DNA of 64,000 nucleotides from Anaerolineae bacterium (GCA_019637615.1 JAHBVJ010000003.1:1-64000); one strand, 5' to 3'; shown: positions 34,508 to 43,967, counted from the stretch's first letter. Numbers and translations: made by a program. Notes: a model not told the origin generated them from the letters alone.

Positions 34508-35644
34508 GTGTCCAGTCCTCTACCGCACGACCCACTGCCTGATGATGCAAGCCAAGCCGCCCCTGACAAAACTATCTACATCCCTGACCCGGCGGTGGAT
34601 GCGCTGATTCCGCTCCGACCGGAGGTGCTGCCGCCCCTGACGGAAAGCAACCAGACACAACCGATCCCCGGCAAGACCATCAATGTGCCGGTACCACGCA
34701 TCGATGGCAGCGGTGGCATGGTCACGGTAGACGACCTGATCGATGAGGCGCGTTTGCAGCCGTTGAGCGAACCGTTCGCCTCGCAGCCCGCCGCACGGCC
34801 ACCCGCCAGCGAAATATTCAAGCCTGATCCACAGGAGCAGCGCCCAGATAGTAAGCTGCTGAATATGTTCGTCACCAGCCAACGGCTACGCGAACTGTGG
34901 AACCAGATCGAGGCGCTGCAAGAGGAAGTGATCCAAAATGTGCGCGCCGACCGCAGCGCGACCGATGCGTATCAGCAAGATTTGCTATATGCCAGTTCGC
35001 TGCTGATGCAAAAGCCCGCCAATTATGACGATGCGCGGCAGATCATGTACCGCGTGCGCGCTGACCTCAAACGTGAACAACGCGTGGCTGAGGACATCCG
35101 CATTTACCGCCCGCGTTTGTACATTTACTCAATCGTGTGGTTGATCGGTGTGTTAGTGCTGATTGGCTTCGATAAGCGCTTCCGTGATTTGATGCCGGAC
35201 GAACTGCCGATCTTGAATCTGGCGTATATGCCGATCTTGTTCGGGACGTTCGGCGCGCTGTGCAACGGCATTATGGCGCTGCACCAGCACACGACTATCA
35301 AGCGCGACTTCGATCCCGTGCATGTGGGCTGGTACATCATCAACCCGCTGATCGGTGGTTTGTTAGGGTTAATCGTATTCATCTTCTTCGTGGTAGTCGG
35401 ATCGTCGTTCACGCCTACGCTGATGACGGATACGAGCTTCGCAAATTCGCAATCACCCGCCGTGATCTGGCTGCTCGGATTCATCGTTGGCTGGCAGCAA
35501 AATATCTTGTTCCGGCTGCTTAACCGCTTCTTGAGCGGCGTATTCACCGAACGGGAGGCTGCGCTCGTCAACCGCCCGACCGCGCCAGCCACACCAACGA
35601 CGGCGACTCCTACCGTCACCGAGAAGACGGACGCTAAAGGATAA
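34508..35644 (+). CDS. membrane protein of unknown function
   Basis: The 378-residue protein has a Pro-rich N-terminal 110 residues and a helical, probably coiled-coil segment (LRELWNQIEALQEEVIQNVR, about 122-200). Four membrane helices follow in the second half (LYIYSIVWLIGVLVLIGF, LAYMPILFGTFGALCNGIMA, GGLLGLIVFIFFVVVGSSF, VIWLLGFIVGWQQNILFRLL). The C-terminus is Thr/Pro-rich. The start is GTG 34508 with GAGGTG upstream. The GTFGALCNGIMAL helix is distinctive, but I recognise no family. Confidence 0.75.
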   Translation: MSSPLPHDPLPDDASQAAPDKTIYIPDPAVDALIPLRPEVLPPLTESNQTQPIPGKTINVPVPRIDGSGGMVTVDDLIDEARLQPLSEPFASQPAARPPASEIFKPDPQEQRPDSKLLNMFVTSQRLRELWNQIEALQEEVIQNVRADRSATDAYQQDLLYASSLLMQKPANYDDARQIMYRVRADLKREQRVAEDIRIYRPRLYIYSIVWLIGVLVLIGFDKRFRDLMPDELPILNLAYMPILFGTFGALCNGIMALHQHTTIKRDFDPVHVGWYIINPLIGGLLGLIVFIFFVVVGSSFTPTLMTDTSFANSQSPAVIWLLGFIVGWQQNILFRLLNRFLSGVFTEREAALVNRPTAPATPTTATPTVTEKTDAKG

Positions 35645-35649
35645 CGGCG

Positions 35650-36666
35650 CTATTCTTCCCGATGGCGCGGCATGGGGCGATCTTCGATGTCATCGAGCAG
35701 CCCGCCGTGCCCCATCAACATGATGTCGCGCCCTGTTAGATGTTCGCCCGTCAACAGGCGCGGCACGATCCAGTCGATAATGTTGACTTTGAGGGACTTG
35801 ATGCAACCCGGTGCGCCGAGTACGGGCATGCCGTGAAGATAGCCGAGCATCAGAAGGCTGCCCGGATCAACGGGCGCGCCGAAATGCTCGACCTCGCCGC
35901 CCGCTTGCACCAAGCCCGTCGGCGCGACATCGCCCCGATCAATGATGGCGGAAATCCCCGCGAGAATGATTAACCCGCGTTTGGCGGCGTGTTGCGCTTG
36001 AATCGCTGCCGCGATGGCGGATGGCTGATGCGGTACGTACGTGATGGCCTCTAGCTGACTGCCTAAGGTTTCCATGCGCGTGCGAACAGGATCGGTAAAT
36101 TCGGCTAACAATTTGTCGCGCATGTGATCTGGCCCGGAGACGATTAGCGCGATGGACTGGGCTTCCAACGGGGTTAGCGTGATGACCTTGCCAGTTTCCG
36201 CGATGATGGCTTCGACGGCTTCGAGCTGACGCTGAGGCATGGCAAACGGGATGATCTTGACCAAAGCCAGCAGTTGGCGCGCCTGAACGACCGAACAGCG
36301 CCGGAGCGTCGCTACCGTGATACCTTCGTCCACCTGATTGACACGGTGCAGGGTGGAAACGTCGATGTTGAGCACGCCGCGCACCTCGGCAGAGAGATTG
36401 GCGCGCCCTACGCCGGGGGCGACTACCCGCACACCACTACCCGCCAACGCGACCCCCACGCGGCGGGCGGCTTCATTTTCGCTGAGATCGTCGGCTTCCA
36501 GTTCCGCCACCACGACGCTGGTCAAGCCCATCGCGCGGAGTGTTTCGACATCGTCGGGCGTTAGTTGATGGCTCTTGGTGAACAGTTTGCGTCCATCCAG
36601 CGCGGGGACATTATGGGCGAGCAGTTTGCCCGCTGCCTGAGAAAGAGGAACCGAGCCGAACTTCAT
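35650..36666 (-). CDS. molybdopterin-binding domain protein (MoeA/MogA-like)
   Basis: The 338-residue protein has an N-terminal region like that in MoeA-type and Mo-hydroxylase accessory proteins (GKLLAHNVPALDGRKLFTKS) and a C-terminal molybdopterin-binding fold (RGLIILAGISAIIDRGDVAP, VDPGSLLMLGYLHGMPVLG, APGCIKSLKVN). It probably handles Mo cofactor for xanthine-dehydrogenase-family enzymes. CGGAG precedes the ATG. It lies 56 bases downstream of xdhC on the same strand, which supports this role. No molybdoenzyme gene is in the window. Confidence 0.85.
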   Translation of the reverse strand: MKFGSVPLSQAAGKLLAHNVPALDGRKLFTKSHQLTPDDVETLRAMGLTSVVVAELEADDLSENEAARRVGVALAGSGVRVVAPGVGRANLSAEVRGVLNIDVSTLHRVNQVDEGITVATLRRCSVVQARQLLALVKIIPFAMPQRQLEAVEAIIAETGKVITLTPLEAQSIALIVSGPDHMRDKLLAEFTDPVRTRMETLGSQLEAITYVPHQPSAIAAAIQAQHAAKRGLIILAGISAIIDRGDVAPTGLVQAGGEVEHFGAPVDPGSLLMLGYLHGMPVLGAPGCIKSLKVNIIDWIVPRLLTGEHLTGRDIMLMGHGGLLDDIEDRPMPRHREE

Positions 36667-36722
36667 ATAAACTCCGATCTAAGTGTGGCAAAATTGTAAG
36701 TTGATGACCTTACCCGTCGCCG

Positions 36723-37778
36723 TCAGGCACGCTGTTTCTGGGCGACGATGGCAGCGCCGTTGCGCACAGCGACGATCTCCGCCATCACGCTCAGGGCGAT
36801 CTCTTCGGGCGTTTTGCCGTTAAGGTTAATCCCAATAGGCGTGCGAATCTTGGCGATCAGGTCGTCGGTCACACCCGCCGCGTGGAGACGCTCGATGCGC
36901 TGTTCGTGCGAACGCTTGCCGCTGAGGACGCCGATATAGGGAGCGTCACTGGGCAGCGCGGTGATCAAGGCTGGATCATCGATCTTGGGATCGTGGGTGA
37001 GGACGGCGATATAGGTTTCTTCATCGATCCCCAATTCCGTGAGCGCTTTGTCCGGATAGACGTGCATCAACTTGTCGATGTCGGGAAAGCGCTCGGCGGT
37101 GGCGAAGACCTGACGCGGATCAACCAAAATCACGCGAAAACCGAGCTGACGGGCGAATTGATGCAGCGCCACCGAAATATGCGCGCCACCGATCATGATC
37201 AGGCGAGGCTGACGACGGTGAACATCCACCATCAGGCTTAACCCGTCCGCCGTGATACGCTGCGATTTGCGATGTTCTAGTGAGGCGAGGGCGGCGTCTG
37301 ACAGCGTGCGAATCTGGTCGGTGGTCAGGGTCGGACGAGCGTAGGTGTTCATGATGGTGAAGTCACACACGATCTTTTTGCCCACATGTTCGCCTTCGAG
37401 GATGGTCACGGTCGTCAGCGTGTGATTTTCGCGGATGGCTGTCGATACGTAGTTCCACCACCCTTGATCCAGCGGTTCTACGAAAACGCTCATTTTGCCG
37501 CCGCAGGCCAGCCCGACCGTCCATGCGGTATCGTCGCTGACGCCGTAGTGCAGCAGCCGAGGTTTCTTATCCGCAAGCCCATCGACCGCCTCTTGCACCA
37601 CGGCGGTTTCGACACAGCCACCGCTGACCGAACCGACCATCGCCATGTCATTCGTGATCGCCATCCGCGCGCCAGCTTGACGCGGCGACGACCCCCATGT
37701 CTCGACTACGGTGGCGAGCGCAACGGGAGTTCCCTGACTGACCCATTTGTCTACGGTGTCTAAAATGTCGTACATCAT
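36723..37778 (-). CDS. XdhC/CoxI family protein
   Basis: XdhC-type proteins bind Mo cofactor and help insert it, with its terminal sulfur, into xanthine dehydrogenase-like enzymes. The 351-residue protein has the N-terminal XdhC domain (ALATVVETWGSSPRQAGARM, VGSVSGGCVETAVV) and a C-terminal Rossmann domain (LIMIGGAHISVALHQFARQL, VILVDPR). AGGA lies before two adjacent ATG codons (37778, 37775). It leads the molybdopterin-binding gene, and both await a client enzyme outside the window. Confidence 0.93.
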   Translation of the reverse strand: MMYDILDTVDKWVSQGTPVALATVVETWGSSPRQAGARMAITNDMAMVGSVSGGCVETAVVQEAVDGLADKKPRLLHYGVSDDTAWTVGLACGGKMSVFVEPLDQGWWNYVSTAIRENHTLTTVTILEGEHVGKKIVCDFTIMNTYARPTLTTDQIRTLSDAALASLEHRKSQRITADGLSLMVDVHRRQPRLIMIGGAHISVALHQFARQLGFRVILVDPRQVFATAERFPDIDKLMHVYPDKALTELGIDEETYIAVLTHDPKIDDPALITALPSDAPYIGVLSGKRSHEQRIERLHAAGVTDDLIAKIRTPIGINLNGKTPEEIALSVMAEIVAVRNGAAIVAQKQRA

Positions 37779-37978
37779 CTTAAATCCTGCTCAAAAAGGG
37801 TTATAGTTTTCTAACGTGCAACAGTCTCATCAGTCGTTAAGTCTGATCATACATCATACGCTTAATTAAGCACTATTACTACATGCAGCAGACTTCCGCC
37901 GGAGGAGAAAGCAAGCACAGCCAACGTATTTTATTACCAATTTACAGAAAATTTCCGAGATATTGAGCATAATATATC

Positions 37979-38007
37979 TTGCGCTCACAGGTGAACTCCA
38001 CTACAAT
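37979..38007 (+). promoter_or_regulatory. promoter of the small basic protein gene
   Basis: TTGCGC (37979-37984) and TACAAT (38002-38007) are 17 bases apart. The rest of the 301-base gap from 37779 is AT-rich. An inverted repeat GATACA/TGTATC (about 38013-38041) lies just downstream and could be an operator. Confidence 0.5.
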
Positions 38008-38079
38008 ACTTTTGATACATGGTTGAAATGATACTGTGTATCAACGAGCAAGTTTTCCAGTTCGGGAAGGAATTCTCAA

Positions 38080-38280
38080 ATGGCTGTCGAATTTTACGAT
38101 GTCAAACTGAAGAAGAAAGTTTCTGTTGACGATAAGAGCATCACCAAGGTGAAGTTCGAAGGTGCGAATGGTCGTACCACCTATGGTATTCGCGGCAAGA
38201 CTTCGGATGGGCGTTCGCTCACCAAGTTCGTCAGCAAGAAAGACTGGGACGCGATGAAGGTGCCGGAAGAGAAGAAGTAG
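38080..38280 (+). CDS. small basic protein of unknown function (66 residues)
   Basis: The product is Lys-rich and soluble. It has the alternating pattern of a small beta barrel (VEFYDVKLKKKVSVDDKSIT, TTYGIRGKTSDGRSLTKFVS) and ends KVPEEKK. AAGGAA precedes the ATG, a good promoter lies upstream and a terminator follows, so it is a single-gene unit that is probably well expressed. I recognise no family; nucleic-acid binding is possible from charge but not shown. Confidence 0.8.
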   Translation: MAVEFYDVKLKKKVSVDDKSITKVKFEGANGRTTYGIRGKTSDGRSLTKFVSKKDWDAMKVPEEKK

Positions 38281-38300
38281 TCTTCCCTTTACCTTCGCTA

Positions 38301-38340
38301 CTGCCCTGCCTTCAAGCCTTGAAGCAGGGCAGTTTTGTTT
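38301..38340 (+). terminator. rho-independent terminator
   Basis: CTGCCCTG and CTTCAAG pair with CTTGAAG and CAGGGCAG (38301-38332), followed by TTTTGTTT. Confidence 0.9.
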
Positions 38341-38399
38341 AGAAGAACCGTCCTCTACCTTCCAAGCCCTTCCATCGTTGTACCAAGTGGACGCCAGCT

Positions 38400-38876
38400 A
38401 TGAACCCTAACCTCACGATCCGCCCCATGACCTCCGAAGATTTCGCACCGCTTGCCACGTGGATGGTGACGGTGCCGCTGTGGCAACGCTATGGACTGAC
38501 CGCCGAACGTGCTGTGATCAACTTCGCCAAGGCTGCGGAACAAGGCGAGGTGTTGGTGACGGCAGATGGCGACGTGCCGTGCTGCGGCTTCGCGTGGGCG
38601 ATCCCCAAAGGTGCCTTCGGGCGCAGCGCTTACCTGCGGCTGATCGGCGTCCGGCCTGATTACGCGGGCGCGGGCGTCGGATCGCGGCTGCTGACGTATG
38701 TTGAAGAGGCGGTGCTGCAATACAGCAGTGAGTTGTTCCTGCTGGTATCGGACTTCAACCACGAGGCACAGCGCTTTTACCAGCGGCACGGCTACACACA
38801 AGTAGGCGCAATTGATGGTTACGTCCTGCCTGACGTGGTAGAATTGCTTTTCTGGCGGCGTTTACGTCCCCGTTGA
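38400..38876 (+). CDS. GNAT family N-acetyltransferase
   Basis: A 158-residue GNAT with acetyl-CoA loop RPDYAGAGVGSRLLTYVEEA and the family end HEAQRFYQRHGYTQVG. The start is the ATG at 38400 (MNPNLTIRPM), although its ribosome site is weak. Its stop is 11 bases before the peptide-binding protein gene, so it may be the first gene of that transport operon. The substrate is unknown. Confidence 0.88.
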   Translation: MNPNLTIRPMTSEDFAPLATWMVTVPLWQRYGLTAERAVINFAKAAEQGEVLVTADGDVPCCGFAWAIPKGAFGRSAYLRLIGVRPDYAGAGVGSRLLTYVEEAVLQYSSELFLLVSDFNHEAQRFYQRHGYTQVGAIDGYVLPDVVELLFWRRLRPR

Positions 38877-38887
38877 AAGGATTTTTT

Positions 38888-40405
38888 ATGTCCAAGAAAC
38901 TACGTCTTATCATCGTCGTAGCACTCAGTTTGTTGGTGCTCAATTCCGTTTTTGCCGTCCACGCACAAAGCAAAATCTTCGTGATGGCGCGCGCGGCAGA
39001 TACTACTGGCCTTGATCCTCATAAACAGACGGCGTTTGCGTCCCTGCGCTTGCTTGAACTGATTTACGAGCCGCTGGTGACGCTCGATGAAAACCTGAAC
39101 ATCGTGCCCGCGCTGGCTGAAAAATGGGAGTTCAACGCCGACGCAACCGAATTGACCATGCACCTCCGCACAGGCGTCAAATTCCATGACGGCTCGGACT
39201 TCACGTCGGCGGATGTCAAGGCGACCTTCACGCGCATCCTCGATGAGGCCACCGGCGCGGCGGCTCGTTCCAACTACACGAGCATCGACTCCATCGAGAC
39301 GCCCGACGACAGCACCGTGGTATTCAAGCTGAAGACCGCTGATGTGCCGATCCTCGCGGCGATGGCGGGCGTGAATGCCTCGATCGTATCCGAAGAGGCG
39401 ATCAAGGCGGGCGACTTCGAGAAGACCGCGATTGGCACTGGCCCGTTCATCCTTGAAAACTGGACGCCTGAAGAGAAGACTACGCTGAAGTCGAACCCCG
39501 ATTGGTGGGGCGGCGCACCAGCGATTGACGGCGTAGAAATGCGTGTGATCCCCGATGAAACTTCGATCCTCGCGGCACTGCGCGCGGGCGAAATCGACTT
39601 CGGTCTGCTGAACGATCCGCTGGTCGCCACGCAGCTCAAGGACGATACGACCATCCAGTTGAATCGCGTGCCCGCGATTGCGTACCACGTCTTGCAACTG
39701 AACCCTTCGCGCAAGCCGATGGACGTGCTGGAAGTGCGGCAGGCGATGTCGTGCGCGGTTGACCGCCAAGAAGTGCTGGATGTGGCCTCGCTCGGTGAAG
39801 GGCAAGTTACGCCCCCGATCACCGTGCCCGCGTTCCGCATCCCGACGGATGACCTGTTCTGCTACAAGCGCGATGTCGAGAAGGCCAAGGCGCTGTTGGA
39901 GCAGGCTGGCATGAAGGACGGTTTCTCGCTCAAGGTGATCGTCGCGAACGCCGAGCCACCGACCGCCCTCGCTGAGGCCCAGACCGTCCAAGCGCAACTG
40001 GCTGAGGTCGGCATCAAGATGGAAATCGAGTCGATGGAACTCAGCGTATACGTTGACCGTTGGCTGAAGGGCGACTTCGATACGGCTATCGCGCTGAATG
40101 GTGGTCGGCCTGACCCGTACACGATGTACGCGCGTTACTGGACGAAGGCGGGCAACTTGCAGGTCGTCACTAACTACAACGACGCGACGCTGGATGATCT
40201 GATGGCGAAAGGCCGCGCAGAGACTGATCCGAAGGCGCGTTTCGACATCTTCGCAGACTTCCAGAAGCATCTGGTCGAGGTGTCGCCGTGGATCTGGCTG
40301 TACAACGGTTATGAGTACACTGCCCAGCAGAAATACGTCGAAGGCTTCGTGCCGAACCCGACCGACGCGCTGACGTCCTTCGCGTTCGTCAAGCTAAATA
40401 AGTAA
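38888..40405 (+). CDS. peptide/nickel-type ABC transporter substrate-binding protein (SBP_bac_5)
   Basis: The 505-residue extracytoplasmic binding protein has a signal peptide (LIIVVALSLLVLNSVFAVHA) and the family 5 pattern TGLDPHKQTAFASLRLLELI, MHLRTGVKFHDGSDFTSADV and GTGPFILENW. It captures peptides or similar solutes for the permeases that follow. AAAGGA sets the start at ATG 38888. A long hairpin separates it from the permease genes, which usually raises the level of the binding protein over the membrane parts. Confidence 0.95.
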   Translation: MSKKLRLIIVVALSLLVLNSVFAVHAQSKIFVMARAADTTGLDPHKQTAFASLRLLELIYEPLVTLDENLNIVPALAEKWEFNADATELTMHLRTGVKFHDGSDFTSADVKATFTRILDEATGAAARSNYTSIDSIETPDDSTVVFKLKTADVPILAAMAGVNASIVSEEAIKAGDFEKTAIGTGPFILENWTPEEKTTLKSNPDWWGGAPAIDGVEMRVIPDETSILAALRAGEIDFGLLNDPLVATQLKDDTTIQLNRVPAIAYHVLQLNPSRKPMDVLEVRQAMSCAVDRQEVLDVASLGEGQVTPPITVPAFRIPTDDLFCYKRDVEKAKALLEQAGMKDGFSLKVIVANAEPPTALAEAQTVQAQLAEVGIKMEIESMELSVYVDRWLKGDFDTAIALNGGRPDPYTMYARYWTKAGNLQVVTNYNDATLDDLMAKGRAETDPKARFDIFADFQKHLVEVSPWIWLYNGYEYTAQQKYVEGFVPNPTDALTSFAFVKLNK

Positions 40406-40425
40406 CTGTAACCCTCCTTGATAGT

Positions 40426-40460
40426 CCTCACCTTCCCGTTTTGAAAATGGGAAGGTGAGG
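40426..40460 (+). promoter_or_regulatory. long hairpin between binding-protein and permease genes
   Basis: Arms 40426-40442 and 40444-40460 are complementary over 17 bases with a single G-T pair (outer CCTCACCTTCCC with GGGAAGGTGAGG). No T-tract follows. It fits an mRNA-stability or partial-attenuation hairpin within the operon. Confidence 0.7.
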
Positions 40461-40496
40461 CGATCTGAACAACCCGTTCGAGAATCGACATTAGGC

Positions 40497-41459
40497 ATGT
40501 TCCGCTATCTCATCCAGCGGCTGATCGCTTTCATCCCCACGCTGCTTGGCGTTTCCATCCTCGTGTTCGGCGCGATCCGCCTCGTGCCGGGGGACGCGAT
40601 CACGGCGCAGCTCGGCACGGAAGCCGGGATGCTGACCGAGGTACAACGTGAGTCGCTGGCACGTTATTATGGCCTCGATAAGCCCGCCGTCGAGCAGTAC
40701 TTCATCTGGGGCGGCGAGGTCCTACGCGGCAACCTCGGCTTTTCGATCCGGCATGGCAAGCCCGTTTTGCAGGTGATCCTTGAGCGCTTCCCGCTGACGC
40801 TGCAACTGGCAGTGATGGCGGTGATCATCGCGTTGATCGTGGGCATCCCGATTGGCATCGTCAGCGCCGTGTACCGCAACACTTTTGTAGATTTCATCGG
40901 GCGGCTGTTCGCGCTGATCGGGCTGGCGCTGCCGAACTTCTTGATAGGCACGCTGATCATCTATGTGCTGTCGGTATACTTCAAGGTGCTGCCCAATTCC
41001 GGCGATTACGTCAGCCTGTGGGATGACCCGCGCCGCAATCTGGGACAATTGATCTTCCCCGCGATCACGCTGGGGTTCGGGCTGGCGGCATCGCTGATGC
41101 GGATGACGCGGTCGGCTATGCTGGAAGTGCTGAACGAGGATTACATCCGCACGGCACGCGGTAAAGGCATCCGCGAACGGGGAATTTACTTCGTCCATGC
41201 GCTACGCAATGCGCTGATTCCGGTGGTGACGCTGCTCGGTGTGCAAGTGGGCTACCTGCTCGGCGGCGCGTTCATCGTGGAGCACCTGTTTGCGCTGCCC
41301 GGGCTGGGACGACTCGCTATGAACGCGATCTCGCAGCGGGAATACGCGCTGGTGCAAGGCGTCACACTGTTCATCGCCTTCAACTTCGTCGCCATTAACC
41401 TTATGGTGGATTTGATCTATGCAGCCATCGACCCCCGTATCTCTTACCAGCGCGACTAG
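40497..41459 (+). CDS. ABC transporter permease (DppB/OppB family)
   Basis: The 320-residue inner-membrane subunit has six helices. The N-terminus is MFRYLIQRLIAFIPTLLGVS, then GDAITAQLGTEA, and the ATPase-contacting EAA loop reads EVLNEDYIRTARGKGIRERG. It forms half of the channel with the next gene product. The start is ATG 40497 from family alignment; the open frame extends 14 codons further. Its end overlaps the next gene by 41 bases. Confidence 0.95.
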   Translation: MFRYLIQRLIAFIPTLLGVSILVFGAIRLVPGDAITAQLGTEAGMLTEVQRESLARYYGLDKPAVEQYFIWGGEVLRGNLGFSIRHGKPVLQVILERFPLTLQLAVMAVIIALIVGIPIGIVSAVYRNTFVDFIGRLFALIGLALPNFLIGTLIIYVLSVYFKVLPNSGDYVSLWDDPRRNLGQLIFPAITLGFGLAASLMRMTRSAMLEVLNEDYIRTARGKGIRERGIYFVHALRNALIPVVTLLGVQVGYLLGGAFIVEHLFALPGLGRLAMNAISQREYALVQGVTLFIAFNFVAINLMVDLIYAAIDPRISYQRD

Positions 41460-42312
41460 TTCGCCTTCCGCCCGATGGTGGAGCGTGCCTGTGCGCCTGA
41501 TGACGAACTTCAGCAGCGCGTTGGGGCTGGTGCTGATCGTGGTGTATGTGGTGGTGGCGATTATGGGTGCGATTGGCGCGACCCCGTTCCCTTCGGATAG
41601 GCCGACGCGGGATCGCTTGCAAGCGCCAAGTCTGACGCATCTGATGGGCACGGATATGCTGGGGCGGGATGTCGCCAGCCGGATCATGAAGGGGGCGACG
41701 AATTCGCTGCGTGTCGCGGCGCTATCCGTGCTGCTGTCGGGCGTCATCGGAAGTCTGATCGGGATCGTGGCGGGGTATTGGGGCGGACTGGCGGACACGA
41801 TCATCATGCGCTCGACAGACGTGATCTTCGCGTTCCCCGCGCTGCTGCTGGCGCTGCTGGTGATCGCCGTGCTAGGGCCGGGGCTGAACAGCGCGATCAT
41901 CGCGATCACGATTGTGTATACGCCGATCTTCGCACGGGTGGCACGCGGCCCCGTGTTGTCGTTGAAAGCGGTCGAGTACGTAACGGCTGCTCGCTGCATC
42001 GGCGCACGGCATCTCTCGATCCTGTTCCGGCATATCCTGCCCAACATGACCGCGCCGTTGATCGTGCAGTTCAGTCTGGCGCTGTCGTGGGCGCTGCTGA
42101 CCGAGACGAGTTTGAGTTTCATCGGCCTAGGGACGCAGCCACCGGACGCCTCGTGGGGCGTGATGCTGAACGAGAGCCGCGCCATCGCTGACCGCGCGCC
42201 GTGGCTGATCTTCTTTGCGGGGGCGGCAATCGTGTTAGGCGTGCTCGGCTTCAGCTTGCTCGGTGATGGGATGCGGGATGTGCTTGACCCGAAGATGAGA
42301 AAGCGTGTTTAG
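41419..42312 (+). CDS. ABC transporter permease (DppC/OppC family)
   Basis: The 297-residue partner permease has a short N-terminal tail, a first helix (ALGLVLIVVYVVVAIMGAIG), GTDMLGRDVASRIMKGATNS and an EAA loop VEYVTAARCIGARHLSILF, as in DppC. It starts at ATG 41419 inside the previous gene. No DppD/DppF ATPase gene follows; the next gene is tldD after 257 bases, so ATPases must be supplied from elsewhere. Confidence 0.95.
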   Translation: MQPSTPVSLTSATSSPSARWWSVPVRLMTNFSSALGLVLIVVYVVVAIMGAIGATPFPSDRPTRDRLQAPSLTHLMGTDMLGRDVASRIMKGATNSLRVAALSVLLSGVIGSLIGIVAGYWGGLADTIIMRSTDVIFAFPALLLALLVIAVLGPGLNSAIIAITIVYTPIFARVARGPVLSLKAVEYVTAARCIGARHLSILFRHILPNMTAPLIVQFSLALSWALLTETSLSFIGLGTQPPDASWGVMLNESRAIADRAPWLIFFAGAAIVLGVLGFSLLGDGMRDVLDPKMRKRV

Positions 42313-42569
42313 CGTCCTATGGTGCGCTAGGTACGCTTGTCCCACTCGCCACTCGCGACGACCGACCCAAGCGGATGTAACATGCTGCCGACTACTCTCC
42401 CCAAGCGCAACGAATCGCCGTCAACCCATTTCACGGATTGCGTGCCAATGAAAGGTGATCTTCAACACTCTGATCTGCACCAATTTGATCTGCGCAAAAC
42501 CACTCACAACAAAATTATCATTCTTGCGTAATAATATTGATCAATTAATCAATTTCATTAGGAGGCCGC

Positions 42570-43967
42570 ATGATTCCCATTGATGTCGTCAAACGGGTGC
42601 TCACGGAAGCGCTCCGCACTGGCGGCGATCTCGCCGAACTCTACGTCGAAAACCAGACTACGCTCGATCTCCGCATGGACGATTCCAAGCTGGAAAGCGC
42701 CACACGCGGCGAAGATCAGGGCGCGGGTGTACGCGTTTTCTTCGGCAACCTCGTCACCTATGCCTACACCGATTCGCTCGATGAAGCCAGCTTGATCAAC
42801 GCCGCGAGAGCCGCTGCTGCCGCCGCCAAAGGCACATCAACCCGCCAAGTGGTTGATCTTAGCTTGCGCAAGAGTTCCTTGAATTTCAAGATTGAAAAGC
42901 CCTTTGATAGCATGTCCATCGCCGCCAAAGCCAGCTTATTGAGCGAGGCTGATGTTGCTGTCCGCGCTCACAGCCCATTCATCAAGCAAGTTGGCGCACG
43001 TTACGGCGAGGAAAACCGCCGCGTGTGGGTTTACAACTCGGACGGGCTGCAAGTTGAAGATGACCGCAGCTTTGTCGAGGTGCGCGGCATGGTCACCGCG
43101 CAAAAAGGGCAAGTGTTGCAAACCGCTATCGGTGCCTTCGGCGGTCAGCTTGGCCTAGAACTGCTCGATCACCGTGACTTCATCGCTGAAATCACCAAAG
43201 CCGCCGATGATGCCATACAAATGCTGGATGCGCGTCCAGCACCAGCAGGCGAAATGACCGTCGTGATGTGCAACGGCTGGGGCGGCGTGCTGTTCCATGA
43301 AGCTTGCGGTCATCAGATGGAAGCCGATTTCATCAACAAGGGACAATCCGCGTACGCGGGCAAGGTCGGGCAGAAGGTCGCCAACCCGATCATCAACGCG
43401 TTCGATGACGGGACTATCCCCGGTCGGCGTGGCTCGCTCCGATTCGATGACGACGGCACGTCTTCGCAGCGCACGCAGCTCATCAAAGATGGCATCCTGA
43501 CCGACTATATGTACGATCTGGTCGAAGCGCGCCGCATCAACCGCGCCAGTTCGACGGGCAATGGAAGGCGCGAAAGCTACCGTCATCTGCCCATGCCGCG
43601 CATGACCAACACCTTCATCGACGCTGGCCCGCACGATCCCGAAGAGATCATCCGCAGCACGCCGAAAGGCATCTACGTCCAGCAGATGGCGGGCGGACAA
43701 GCCGAAATTTCCAAGGGCGATTTCGTCTTTAACGCGACGGTGGCCTATCTCATCGAGGATGGCAAGCTGACCACCCCGATTCGCGGTGCGACTATGATGG
43801 GCAACGGCCCCAAAGTTTTGCAAGAAATCGACATGGTCGGCACTGACCTCGCCCTCGATCCCGGCATGGGCACGTGTGGCAAGGGGCAGTCGGCACGCGT
43901 CAGTGTTGGTCAGCCCACCGTTCGGATTCCCCTCGTCATGGTCGGCGGCACCGATGAATCAGCCTGA
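42570..43967 (+). CDS. tldD: metalloprotease TldD
   Basis: TldD forms a heterodimer with TldE/PmbA that degrades unfolded peptides and matures some modified peptides. The 465-residue protein carries the metal-binding motif VLFHEACGHQMEADF (His, Glu, His) and the MGNGPKVLQEIDMVGTDLAL end segment. AGGAGG precedes the ATG at 42570. The partner gene follows 16 bases later. No ribosomal-peptide precursor is seen nearby. Confidence 0.94.
   Translation: MIPIDVVKRVLTEALRTGGDLAELYVENQTTLDLRMDDSKLESATRGEDQGAGVRVFFGNLVTYAYTDSLDEASLINAARAAAAAAKGTSTRQVVDLSLRKSSLNFKIEKPFDSMSIAAKASLLSEADVAVRAHSPFIKQVGARYGEENRRVWVYNSDGLQVEDDRSFVEVRGMVTAQKGQVLQTAIGAFGGQLGLELLDHRDFIAEITKAADDAIQMLDARPAPAGEMTVVMCNGWGGVLFHEACGHQMEADFINKGQSAYAGKVGQKVANPIINAFDDGTIPGRRGSLRFDDDGTSSQRTQLIKDGILTDYMYDLVEARRINRASSTGNGRRESYRHLPMPRMTNTFIDAGPHDPEEIIRSTPKGIYVQQMAGGQAEISKGDFVFNATVAYLIEDGKLTTPIRGATMMGNGPKVLQEIDMVGTDLALDPGMGTCGKGQSARVSVGQPTVRIPLVMVGGTDESA

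Noticed and set aside
38900..40270. 456-codon frame antisense to the peptide-binding protein gene
   Set aside because: Low-complexity Arg/His/Val composition and opposite to an obvious SBP_bac_5 gene.
42540..42569. Operator ATTGATcaattaATCAAT before tldD
   Set aside because: Short and AT-rich, so easily due to chance; not listed as a site.
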